This document shows, in pieces, positions 9,867 to 18,351 of a stretch of 31,315 bases of DNA (position 1 is the first letter of the stretch; the number at the start of each line of letters is the position of its first letter). Made by a program: the position numbers and the translations under genes. Source of the stretch: Terfezia claveryi (taxonomy: Eukaryota > Ascomycota > Pezizomycetes > Pezizales > Pezizaceae). The notes under the pieces are model-generated. The model had not been told where the DNA came from and searched no databases. It was given only the letters and a program-made list of their open reading frames with translations. The stretch lies in contig WHUX01000410.1 in assembly GCA_015179025.1 (NCBI GenBank), positions 1 through 31,315 on the forward strand. The letters run 5' to 3'.

Positions 9867-10250
9867 TTATTCATCAGCATCCATTGTTGACCCACAATCA
9901 GAGTCAACCCACCCGTCAACCCACCTAACTTTTTTCTTATTTAACAAAGAAATTGGGTGACGGGTATGATAGGCTAGTAATGGTAGTATTTGCACATTTT
10001 CTTCTTGAAGACGTGTCAATTGCTTATGGCAGTATTCCTCTATGTGCAGACACTTCAATTGGTCAGTGCAATACCGTAAAATACGTTCTTCCTTAAACTC
10101 TGCTAGAACTTGTAGATCTATAGATCTTTGCAGCTTTACATCAAGATGTATCCGACTATTAATGGTCGTCTGTCTAATAGAAGTGGCCGTAGTTATAGTA
10201 GTGGCCAAAGTTGCCAATATAGTAAGGAAGATGATAATAAAGTAAAGCAT
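9867..10250 (-). CDS. Small ORF in E1, function unknown (127 aa)
   Basis: An uninterrupted 127-codon frame in the same orientation as the integrase and about 1.6 kb downstream of it. The first ~23 residues (MLYFIIIFLTILATLATTIT) are hydrophobic and could be a membrane or signal segment. The middle (LQVLAEFKEERILRYCTDQL) looks helical and charged, with three Cys. The end is acidic. I recognise no family. In favour of a real gene: it stays open although the neighbouring integrase has 11 stops. Against: the length is modest, other frames here are also open (10042-10245, 10128-10373), and E2 and E3 lack it. It may be a captured fragment or chance. Confidence 0.25.
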   Translation of the reverse strand: MLYFIIIFLTILATLATTITTATSIRQTTINSRIHLDVKLQRSIDLQVLAEFKEERILRYCTDQLKCLHIEEYCHKQLTRLQEENVQILPLLAYHTRHPISLLNKKKVRWVDGWVDSDCGSTMDADE

Positions 10251-10488
10251 ATTGATAGTGGTATTGTGTTTAAGGGTGGATGTTATAGATGTTATTCTAT
10301 GGATGTATATTATTCTAGCTATAGAATGTTATACTATAGAAGATATTGTACAAGAGAGAATGTTGTGCTATAGGGGTATCCATCGAGAGGTCAGTGCCCA
10401 CCAACTGTTGGTGTTGTTACTGCTTCTAGCTTAGTTGCTGCTGCAATGCACGTGGAGCTTGTATTAGCAGTCTATGGGATATACTAAT
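10251..10488. other. Gene-free stretch of E1
   Basis: No domain or repeat family recognised. It contains a short perfect hairpin, CACCAACTGTTGGTG, near 10399. The overlapping plus-strand frame 10252-10434 has no recognisable features. Confidence 0.4.
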
Positions 10489-10680
10489 TTGCTCACTCTA
10501 TTATATGCTGATTTGCTCGCTTGATTATATAATCGAGCGAGCAAATCAGCCTAGAATCGAGCAGTAAATCAGCATACCATCAAGCGAGCAAATCAGCCTA
10601 GAATCGAGCAAGCAAATCAGTGAGAAAATGAGTGAGCAAATGAGCGAGAAAATAAGCGAGCAAACTAGGGTAGAATTGAG
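10489..10680. repeat. Second 24-bp (GAGCGAGC) array in E1
   Basis: A short array in mixed orientation: GCTCGCTTGATTATAT units near 10490-10530, then GAGCGAGCAAATCAGCC units to about 10680. It is the same family as 8689-8865 and as the arrays in E2 and E3. The homologous place in E3 is 24604-25000. Confidence 0.8.
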
Positions 10681-10976
10681 TGTGCAAAATTATTTGGAAG
10701 GAATGAACAGAAGAAAAGCTCTAAGTCCCAGCCGGGCTCACCTTAGAAATAGGGACTTGCCATGTCTTGCCGCCAGCCATTACAGTCAGATCGACTGGCA
10801 CTGCCTTAAAACCAGATTACATGTTTTACCTACAATCATCCCACCGCGTCGGTTGGGGCTCCTCTTGCAATTAGCAAAACCTAGCACAAAGGAGGAAATA
10901 CCTATATATAGGAAATGAATAAGAAGACAAACATATAGAAATGATAGCTTTTCAGCCTCTATATATACATACAATT
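10681..10976. repeat. Block shared by E1 and E3
   Basis: About 300 bp of mixed composition beginning ATTATTTGGAAGGAAT and running to the start of the 34-bp array. It is closely matched by E3 at 24300-24603 read on the other strand. It is open in one frame on the plus strand (10628-10918), but small indels against E3 do not preserve that frame, so I treat it as non-coding transposon body. Confidence 0.75.
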
Positions 10977-11292
10977 CATGCTTCCGCTGGCTCTAGATAT
11001 TAGTGTTATGCATGCTTCCGCTGGCGCTATATATTGGTGGTTTTCATGCTTTCGCTGGCTCTAGATATTGGTGTTTTGCATGCTTCCGCTGGCGCTATAT
11101 ATTGGTGGTTTTCATGCTTTCGCTAGCTCTAGGTATTGGTGTTTTGCATACTTCTACTGGTGCTATATACTGGTGTTTTGCATGCTTCCGCTGGTGCTAT
11201 ATATTGGTGTTTTTCATGCTTCCGCTGGCTCTGTATATTAGTTTTTTCATGCTTTGGCTAGCTCTAGATATTGGTCTGTTTCATGCTAGGAA
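10977..11292. repeat. 34-bp minisatellite (TTCATGCTTCCGCTGGC)
   Basis: About nine units of 34 bp. The first units alternate between a GGTGTTTTGCATGCTTCCGC form and a GGTGGTTTTCATGCTTTCGC form, so the array looks dimeric. Two copies of the motif remain at 24276-24330 in E3, where the array is cut by a deletion. The 106-codon plus-strand frame across it is a repeat artefact. Confidence 0.85.
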
Positions 11293-11899
11293 GTATGACA
11301 GAAGTGGACGCTACGTGACGTAGACTGAGGCAGATGATTTCTCATATAGATATGGATATACAGGCTAAGAAGGACCCCCGATTGCAGGCCTCGATTGTAG
11401 GCTCATATGGATATGGATATCTAGGCTAAGAAAGAACCCTAATTCTATACTCATATGGATGCGGATATCTAGACTAATAGGGACCTCCGATTGCAGGCTA
11501 ATAGGGACCCCTGATTGCAGGCTAATAGGGACCCCCTAATTTCAGGCTCAAGGACATAAACACCAGCTTGGCGAGTTGTCAATAGCACAAAAACTCACTC
11601 ACCTCGTAGTGCACACTATAGAAGTGGCGATTCTAGGCGATTAGTATTTTCAGGGAATATAAGAAATCTTCTATTCTGAGCATTGTATTAACAGATCAGA
11701 ATATATATATAAGAAAAGCTCTACCATCTTCCGCTTGCTCAATCCTCCGCTTGCCCAATCCCCCACTTGCTCAATCCCCATACCCACTTGCTTAATCCCC
11801 TGCTTGCTCAATCCTTATACCTACTTGCTCAATCTCCTGCTTGCTCAATCCTCATACCCACTTGCTCAATCTCTGGCTTGCTTAACATCCTGCTAGCTT
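11293..11899. repeat. Minisatellite-rich 3' flank of the E1 integrase
   Basis: Between the 34-bp array and the integrase stop. 11340-11560 repeats AATAGGGACCCCTGATTGCAG and ATGGATATGGATATCTAGGC in diverged form. 11720-11885 repeats CTTGCTCAATCC, the reverse complement of the GAGCAAG box seen in the other E arrays. No gene is supported. A polyadenylation site for the integrase would fall here, but I cannot point to one. Confidence 0.6.
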
Positions 11900-12727
11900 T
11901 TATATTGAATTCGTACATGGGTGTAGCTCTGATCCAGTATGATAATAGGCAGTACATGAACATCCTTCTTTTTTGCATTGGCAGTGATTGTCAGAACATA
12001 GGCCTTTGTATTTGCAGTGAACTATAGATCCAGCAGAGGCAAGACGTGCAACTTCATGCAGTGACTTTGGTTTTTGACTTTGCCATTCTAATGGAATAGA
12101 CTTAAGGTAGGCTGGTCTAATACTGGAAGGAAGCCACTCCAATTCGCTAGTAGGATAATATCAATCTAACAGGCCATATTCACTATATAGCTGATGTCGG
12201 TCATGATAAGGCTTGTAGACAACTCTACAAAAAATTCGGCGATGGTCAGTAGAAGCTCGATCAATACCAGGAATTCATAAGCTGACGAGATCACCTATTA
12301 TGAAGGTATCTATTTTATGCTGTTGAATATATCGATTTGCTATTTTCTTCCGAGCTGTTGCAGTACATTTGCGGACTTTTGCTAGCATAATGTTGGTACT
12401 GCCAGTGGGAAGTTCAAGTTGAACAGAAGTAAATTGACTCGAAGGTTCAATCAAACTGTTTTCCTCGTCATCCTCCTCCTCTTTATTCTCCTCATTATCC
12501 TCCTCTTGCTCATCCTCTTCCTCATCATCTTCTTCCTCTTCCTCCTCCTCCTCCCCCTTCTCCTCATTCTCCTCCTCCTCTTCATTATCCTCATCCTCTA
12601 CTTCCTAATCATCATTCTCTACTTCCTCATCATTTGCATCTAGGATTGGAGATAAACGACCTAGAAGATGATGTACTTTTTGTTTAAATACAACTTTATA
12701 TGGACTATATCCAGTTGTCGAGTGAAT

Positions 12728-12786
12728 CTAATATTATTAGTTTTATTATTATAAAACCAGCCTGAGTATTAGAAATGATTACTTAC
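12728..12786 (-). other. Intron 3 of the E1 integrase
   Basis: 59 bp from GTAAGT to ATATTAG with CTAATAAT upstream of the acceptor. Its removal brings ILVINQ next to IHSTTGYSPY, the usual order in integrase cores. The codon before the donor is TAA, readable as a former CAA. Confidence 0.7.
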
Positions 12787-13290
12787 TTATTGATTTATTA
12801 CTAAAATTACAATAGGTAAAATCTGTACCCATCGATTGTCACCTGATTTAGCTTTGGCTATTCGAATCTTCTACTTTAGAACAGCATTTGCTTGTTCTAT
12901 TAATCCTTGTGTTTGAGGATAGCGTGGATGTCCTTGTATTAAACAAATTCTATAATATTCTATAATAACAAGTACTTAACCTTTAAACTCATTACCATTG
13001 TCGCATTGAAGAATTTTTGGTGGACCAAATTGTCCAATCCACATGAGAAGGATATTAGGAACTTTAGTACTTTCCTTAGACTTTAAAGGATAAGCACTAG
13101 AAAATTTACTAAAATGATCATGAATATATAAAATCCATTAGTATTCCCCATCTGGATCAGCTCACATATCGATTAAATCAATTTGTACTCATTTCCAAAG
13201 ATTATTAACAATGATTGGTTGTAGTGGACCACGACTTTGACTTAGTTTATTACGTACATATAGTTGACAATGCTGTAATAGTTCCATAAC

Positions 13291-13344
13291 CTATACCAAA
13301 TATTAATATTAATATATACTAAGTAGATTCAGACTTAACCATAC
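13291..13344 (-). other. Intron 2 of the E1 integrase
   Basis: 54 bp from GTATGG to GGTATAG. Its removal joins NRKE to VMELLQHC, which restores the H2C2 zinc module with no change of phase. Confidence 0.75.
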
Positions 13345-13606
13345 CTCCTTACGATTAATTCTATGGTACTTCTTACTAATAGTTGCATAGGTTTTGTTCT
13401 TGCCTGCATGCATTAATGCATCATAAGTATGTGCAATAACATCAAATACGTCATGCTCTAAGACTACTCATTGATTATTTTTCCCAGCAATAAAATATAA
13501 TAGCTTATATTCCTTGAGTACCTTTGATTGTAGCTTAATTTCTGTTGTATTGCCTTTAGCAGCCTTTAGATTTAGATCTCAAAGGTATGCTTTAATTTTG
13601 TGATAC

Positions 13607-13658
13607 CTAGATAGCATTTATTAGTCACTATTATACTAGATAATTTTAGGGTTATTAC
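13607..13658 (-). other. Intron 1 of the E1 integrase
   Basis: 52 bp from GTAATA to CTATCTAG with a branch-like GTGACTAATAA near the 3' end. Removing it joins LTFE to KYHKIKAYL in frame (codon split after base 2). The size and signals fit fungal introns. Confidence 0.75.
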
Positions 13659-13822
13659 TTCTCAAAAGTCAAGCGAGATTTGTTACTTGTTGTATACAAA
13701 TACTCTTCAAAGTTGGTGCGAGCAGTACCAGAAAATGCTTCAATAGCACTTGGAGATGGAATGGACCCTAGAGGATAAAACTGGTTGAGATCAGTCTCAG
13801 TATGATCTTGAGTGATAGACAT

Positions 13823-13924
13823 TGGTAGAGATTGGTAAGAGTGTGATATTGTAGAGACTGGTAAGAGTGTAATATTGTAGAGACCGGTAAGAGTATGATA
13901 TTGTAGAGACCAGTAAGAGTGTGA
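13823..13924. repeat. 26-27-bp tandem repeat upstream of the integrase start
   Basis: Four units of GTAGAGACYGGTAAGAGTG plus a TRATATT linker, directly before the integrase ATG, so in its promoter or leader. Part of it survives in E3 (24236-24271) at the deletion junction. It could bind a regulator or the transposase; no direct evidence. Confidence 0.7.
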
Positions 13925-14346
13925 TCAAGCAAAGCAATAGTTAAAACTCTGTGGCATCGTGATCTTTAAAGGCTACTATTATGAGGGCTACATCCTCTTG
14001 TTCTTTAACCTAATGTTTCTCTACATAATAACCTTCATTTCGGGTATACCTCTACTGAGTATTTTCTACGATAGGTTATTTTATGTTATTTCCGATATTC
14101 TTTGACTAAATGTTGCTACAAAATTACCTTTATATTGGATATGTCCCTATTTAGTAATTTTAATGTCACTGTGGCCGCTATGGCTGCTGTGATTGTAGTA
14201 AATCCTTGTTGCTATCCATGACATTGAACAATTTAATCCTGTAATGGCCTGGTCTATTGCGATATCTAGCCATACCATAACGGCCTGGTCCGTTGTGATA
14301 TCCAGTCCATACCGGTATAGACCGGATCTTGGAACGGACCAGAACA
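13925..14346. repeat. E1 terminal region upstream of the gene
   Basis: The end carrying TGTTCTGGTCCGTTCCAAG (read inward from 14346), a worn CCATACCGGTATGG palindrome, and a long conserved block (GGGACATATCC, GGTATACCCGAAATGAAGG). It matches E3 23821-24235 almost throughout and E2 15134-15355 in its outer half. Confidence 0.88.
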
Positions 14347-15133
14347 TATATATGCTCTAATATTGTTTTCTATCTTTATCTTATAATGCCAATATAATGT
14401 CATATAATATTTAAGTATCATAAGACTATATAGTATGTTCTAGCATATATTATTTATAGATAAACTATTGGGTACACTTAGAATATAAAGGTAATATATA
14501 GTAGCTAGGTAAAGATACTGATATATAATCTATAAAGTGTAAAAATTATATATATTTTACTTACTATATATATAGCTAAACTATTAATATACTTCTAATA
14601 AACTATTTTCTTATATATCCTACTTAAACTAAATTTATATACCTGTCTTTTAAAATTCCAATACTTCCCTAATTTAAACTATCTATAAAGTCATTATATA
14701 TTACTATACTTTAATTTAATAATATCTATATAGCTATTAATAAGAGAATATTGATATCATAAGACTATATATCATATCTAGAGCTACCCAATTACTAGCT
14801 AATATAGTTGTTTGCTACTATAAATAACATCTAATTCTAGAGTAATTAGCTATATTTTTATATAAAGTTTACAGATTTACTAGTGAGTTTATATATCTAG
14901 CTATATCTGTATAGATAGATAGATATATTTTACTAGTTATATTTATAGAGTCCTAAAAGTAATTAGTTATACCTTTATATAAAGTTTTTAGATTTGCTAG
15001 TAAGTTCATATATCTAGTTATATTTATACATATAAATACAGATATTTTAACAGTACCCTAAAAGTAATTAACTATACCTATATATATAGTTTATAGATTT
15101 ATTGATAAGTTTATATACCTAGCTATATATATA
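14347..15133. other. AT-rich spacer with a ~110-bp tandem repeat
   Basis: The 787 bp between the divergent E1 and E2. The right half is about 2.6 copies of a 105-117-bp unit starting GTAATTAGCTATA at 14842, 14959 and 15064. Each copy holds AAAGTTT, GATTT and TATATATCTAG blocks. I see no gene. E1 and E2 both insert into TATA at its edges. Confidence 0.7.
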
Positions 15134-15360
15134 TTTTCTGGTCCGTTCCGGGATCCGGTCCATACCGGTATGGCCCGGTTCATACCGGTATGGACTGGAT
15201 ATCGCAACGGACCAGGCCATTACGGGATTAAATTGTTCAATGTCACGGATAGCAACAAGGATTTACCACAATCACAGCGGCCACAGCGGCCGAAGCGACA
15301 TTAAAATTACTAAATAGGGACATATCCGATATGAAGCTAATTTTGTAGCAACATTTGGTA

Positions 15361-15690
15361 GCTAATATCCAGGCTGATATCCAGGGCGAGCGAATATCTA
15401 GGCTGGCATATAGAGCGAGCAAATATCCAGGCTGATATATGAGGCAAGCAAATATCCAGGCTGATATATGGGGCGAGCGAATATTCAGGCAGGCATATTG
15501 AGCGAGCGAATATCCAGGCTAACATATAGAGCAAGCGAATATTCAGGCTGACATGTAGAGCGAGTGAATATCCAGGCCGATATATAGAGCGAACGAATAT
15601 CCAGGCTGGCATGTAGAACGAGCAAATATCCAAGCTAGCATATAGGGCGAGCAAATATCTAGGCTGGCATATAGAGCGAGCAAATATCCA
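15361..15690. repeat. 30-bp minisatellite array in E2
   Basis: About 11 units of GAGCGAGCGAATATCCAGGC plus TGATATATA. It is the reverse complement of the array at 8142-8688. The 105-codon minus-strand frame over it (MLALYASLDICSF) is a product of the 30-bp period. Confidence 0.88.
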
Positions 15691-15819
15691 TGCTACTGTA
15701 TGTTTCCTGTCGCTGTATGTTTCCTGTCTCTATGCGCTGTATGTTTCCTATCTCTATGCGCCTGTCTCTACAATTGAATTGGCAAGTAGAAAAAGTAACG
15801 AGTTTTAGCAGAATATAGC

Positions 15820-16090
15820 ACTATAGTGTTTGAAACTGACAGTAGGCATAGCGCAGTGGTAAGTTCTTTACTTTACGGTTTATGTTTATTTCCCAGTGGA
15901 GGCAAGAAGTTAATTGCCTTAATATCACTGTCGGCGGACCGGGAGCAGGGTTGTCGGGTATCCATTCCTTAATGCTCCAGTTCACTATATCTCCACCAAA
16001 CCACAAGTCTACAACGAGGGGGACCTAAGAAGTAGTGTGATGGCGCTCGGAGTATAGTGAACTGGGGTAACTCGTTTTGCCTTTTGACAT
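15820..16090 (+). mobile_element. tRNA-derived SINE-like unit in E2, B box deleted
   Basis: Matches 7759-8036 in reverse. The A box TAGCGCAGTGG (15849-15859) agrees fully with the TRGYNNAGYGG consensus. About 20 bp around position 15890 are missing compared with the E1 copy, and these include most of the B box, so polymerase III transcription should be lost. The inverted pair CCAGTTCACTATA (15977-15989) and TATAGTGAACTGG (16053-16065) is kept. The end TTTTGACATAATATT joins the 24-bp array. Confidence 0.65.
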
Positions 16091-16091
16091 A

Positions 16092-17036
16092 ATATTCTAG
16101 ACTGATTTCCTCGCTCGATTCTATGCCAGTGGTGATTTCCTTGCTCAATTCTCTGCTGATTTCCTCTCTCAATTCTAGGCTGATTTGCTTGCTCAATTCT
16201 ACGCTGGTTTGCTCGCTCATTTTCTCGCTGATTTGCTCGCTCGATTGTATGCTGATTTGCTCGCTCGATTGTAGGCTGATTTCCTCGCTCGATTCGGTGA
16301 TATCCTTGCTCAATTCTCTGCTGATTTCCTCGCTCAATTCTAGGCTGATTTCCTCGCTCGATTCTAGGCTGATTTGCTCGCTCATTTTCTCGCTGATTTG
16401 CTCGCTCGATTGTATGCTGATTTGCTCGCTCGATTGTAGGCTGATTTCCTCGCTCGATTCGGTGATATCCTTGCTCAATTCTCTGCTGATTTCCTCGCTC
16501 AATTCTAGGCTGATTTCCTCGCTCAATTCTAGGCTGATTTCCTCGCTCGATTCTAGGCTGATTTGCTCGCTCATTTTCTCGCTGATTTGCTCGCTCGATT
16601 GTATGCTGATTTGCTCGCTCGATTGTAGGCTGATTTCCTCGCTCGATTCGGTGATATCCTTGCTCAATTCTCTACTGATTTCCTCGCTCAATTCTAGGCT
16701 GATTTCCTCGCTCAATTCTAGGCTGATTTCCTCGCTCGATTCTAGGCTGATTTGCTCGCTCATTTTCTCGCTGATTTGCTCGCTCGATTGTATGCTGATT
16801 TGCTCGCTCGATTGTAGGCTGATTTCCTCGCTCGATTCGGTGATATCCTTGCTCAATTCTCTGCTGATTTCCTCGCTCAATTCTAGGCTGATTTCCTCGC
16901 TCGATTCTAGGCTGATTTGCTTGCTCGATTCTAGGCTGATTTGCTCGCTCGATCCTAGGCTGATTTGCTCGCTCGATTCTAGGCTGATTTGCTCGCTCGA
17001 TTCTAGGCTGATTTGCTTGCTCAATTCTAGCGGATA
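16092..17036. repeat. 24-bp array with 189-bp higher-order units in E2
   Basis: About 40 monomers of 24 bp (GCTCGCTCGATTCTAGGC plus TGATTT; the other strand reads GAGCGAGCAAATCAGCC). A marker, GATTCGGTGATATCC, recurs at 16291, 16456, 16645 and 16834, giving higher-order units of 165, 189 and 189 bp. The 165-bp one lacks a single 24-bp monomer. Because 24 and 189 are multiples of three, both strands stay open (307 and 351 codons). These frames are repeat artefacts, not genes. Confidence 0.92.
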
Positions 17037-17487
17037 TCCAGGCTAATATGGACAGTGAATTGCAGGCTCATATGGACGGCGAATCTAGGATTCTAGGGAC
17101 GCGGATGTGAAGGCTGGTACAGATGGGGGTTTTGGGGCGCAGCGTGTTAGATAGCCTTATTAGATAATCGTGAGAATAAAATGGATTATTTCAAAATGCA
17201 TATAATGCAGGTGAACTACAAGAACAAGCGCGGCTATGCTGGGAGACCATTTGTGTTGGAGTTTGGAATGGGATGGTGACTGCGTAGAGGGTACCGGTAG
17301 AGGTTAAGGTAGACATGAATCTAGGAATATAGCATCAAATGATTTTCGTTGGTTAGGCCAAATGCGTAAGGAAATATAAGAAGATATGAATATTTATGCC
17401 ATCCCGGAACGGCCTGGGTAATCTCGCAATCTCGCAACGGCCCGGTCCATACCGGTATGGCCTGGAATCCCGGAACGGACCAGAACA
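17037..17487. repeat. E2 right terminal region
   Basis: Contains GACGCGGATGTGAAGGC, GGGGCGCAGCGTGTTAG and the block ending in the TIR with one perfect CCATACCGGTATGG. It matches E3 25000-25524 nearly base for base and E1 7383-7758 in the outer part. Beside E1, this copy keeps most CG sites. Confidence 0.88.
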
Positions 17488-17727
17488 TATATATATATGT
17501 CTCCAAAAGCACGAGTTTTTCGCATATATATATATAAGTATCTAAAAGCAGGAGTTTCTCGCATATATATATATATATATAAGCACGCGAATGCATAGAT
17601 TTCTCGCATATATATATATATATAAGCTCGCGAATGCATGGATTTCTCACATATATATATATACGCAGTGATCACATGGGTTTCTCTCATATATATACTT
17701 ATATAAGCCCGCGCATGCATGAATTCC
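17488..17727. repeat. TA-core satellite, inverted, right of E2
   Basis: About six units of a TATATATA core plus a 22-26-bp body in two forms (AAGCACGAGTTTTTCGC and GCGAATGCATAGATTTCTCGC). It is the same satellite as 25525-26346 in reverse. Its part 17640-17715 matches 23729-23820 in reverse, including the odd unit with CCCATGTG. Confidence 0.85.
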
Positions 17728-17728
17728 T

Positions 17729-18022
17729 ATGGGATATATCACAAAGCGTGAACTCCGTAGTACTTGTCTCGGTCGCAGTACCACGACTACGATTTCCCAA
17801 TATGACTATTACCATGCCAGGCATTGCGTAGTACGGCACCCGCGTGCGAAAGGGGGGCTGAGCGCCATTGATCACTGTCGTGCCACTTCTCTTATTATCC
17901 CTTATCTCATTGTCTTCGGAAAGTCTAAATTGTTGGCCTTAGCAGTCGGCCTTGGCAACTATAGTTTTCCTGTATATATTATTCCCTTCCCCGCGCTTTT
18001 TTCCTTTGCTCATTATTTCTAG
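17729..18022 (+). CDS. Hypothetical ORF, 97 aa, unknown
   Basis: An open frame in a stretch of balanced composition between satellite and minisatellite. It begins MGYITKRELRSTCLGRS and has a more hydrophobic C-terminal half (LALAVGLGNYSFPVYIIPF). I recognise no family. Its start lies two bases past the satellite edge and its end just before the 12-bp repeat, so it may be a chance frame in a fragment of unique DNA. It is the best candidate here for non-transposon sequence, but weak. Confidence 0.2.
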   Translation: MGYITKRELRSTCLGRSTTTTISQYDYYHARHCVVRHPRAKGGLSAIDHCRATSLIIPYLIVFGKSKLLALAVGLGNYSFPVYIIPFPALFSFAHYF

Positions 18023-18031
18023 CATATTACA

Positions 18032-18141
18032 GCGAGTATTAGAGAGAGCATTAGAGCGAGAATTAGAGCAAGCATTAGAGTGAGAGTTAGAGCGATAGAT
18101 ACAACGAGAGTTAGAGCGAAGGTTAGGCCAAGGGTTAGAGC
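18032..18141. repeat. 12-bp minisatellite (TTAGAGCGAGAG)
   Basis: Nine or so diverged units such as GCATTAGAGCGA and GAGTTAGAGCGA. It again contains the GAGCGAG core of the E-element arrays. No gene. Confidence 0.8.
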
Positions 18142-18351
18142 GTTTGTTGCTGCACAAATGTTCCGTGTACATATCTATTGCTAAATACCTCTCTGTATAT
18201 ATAATAATTGGCGAATACAATGAATATTTCTGCTGTATACATATTCAAAGGTTGCAAACCCGGCTACATAGCTGGCTGGTGTAAGAACATAGCAGATGCA
18301 AGCTGTAAGCGGGTTGTGTTTCCAAGTGCGTCGGACAAAAGTTGCATGTAT

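Larger units (their letters stand above)
11900..13822 (-). pseudogene. Ginger/KRBA2-like DDE integrase (transposase) of E1
   Basis: A four-exon gene model closes in frame over 585 residues: exons 13822-13659, 13606-13345, 13290-12787 and 12727-11900. It starts MSITQDHTETDL at an ATG preceded by ACCA. An H2C2 module spans about residues 110-153, but the last Cys is Tyr (HCQLY). The integrase core has Asp180 (VQIDLIDM), Asp239 (LQCDNGNEFKG) and Glu274 (QTQGLIEQAN), then IHSTTGYSPYKVVF. A very acidic tract (about residues 330-380), a conserved stretch (IGDLVSL, YSEYGLLD) and a Cys-rich tail (CKYKGLCSDNHCQCKK) follow. That tail is typical of KRBA2/SCAND3-like integrases. There are 11 premature stops (6 TGA, 3 TAA, 2 TAG) but no frameshift. 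Several TGAs stand where Arg is expected (DM*ADPDGEY). The gene is dead but recently so, and would have catalysed transposition of the E family. Confidence 0.88.
7383..14346 (-). mobile_element. E1: integrase-type DNA transposon, near complete (6964 bp)
   Basis: Both ends begin TGTTCTRG when read inward and are flanked by TATA on each side (7379-7382 and 14347-14350), compatible with a 4-bp target duplication but ambiguous inside a TA run. The end before the gene (14346 inward) matches the left ends of E2 and E3. The end after the gene (7383 inward) matches the right ends of E2, E3 and E4. Reading on the minus strand, it holds a terminal region, a short tandem repeat, the integrase gene (13822-11900), then about 4.5 kb of minisatellites, a C-rich tract, a small ORF, a SINE-like unit and the other terminal region. 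A Ty3-like integrase in a TIR element with TGT...ACA ends is the hallmark of Ginger-type transposons; that classification is inference. Confidence 0.85.
15134..17487 (+). mobile_element. E2: non-autonomous relative of E1 (2354 bp)
   Basis: Left end TTTTCTGGTCCGTTCC (one base off TGTTCTGG) and right end reading TGTTCTGGTCCGTTCCGGG inward, flanked by TATA on both sides. It carries no integrase. Order: left terminal region (15134-15355), 30-bp array (15361-15690), SINE-like unit (about 15820-16090), 24-bp array with higher-order structure (16092-17036), right terminal region (17037-17487). The ends match E1, so E1-type integrase is the likely mover. It is better preserved at CG sites than E1, so probably younger. 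Confidence 0.85.

Noticed and set aside
12419..12643. Plus-strand ORF of Leu and Ile, looks like a membrane protein
   Set aside because: It is the reverse of the acidic tract in the integrase gene on the other strand.
14147..14347. ORFs over E-element ends (14147-14347 minus, 23707-24028 plus, 25273-25620 minus)
   Set aside because: They run through the TIR and the TA satellite, change frame between copies, and give no conserved protein.
15969..17046. Two overlapping long ORFs, 351 codons minus and 307 codons plus
   Set aside because: Both lie on a 24-bp tandem array with 189-bp higher-order units. Periods divisible by three keep both strands open, and the translations are only the repeat (SSEQISLE-like and LLISSLNSR-like).
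18032..18141. Telomere-like GTTAG repeats
   Set aside because: The unit is 12 bp with GAGCGAG and only single GGTTAG words. There is no TTAGGG series.
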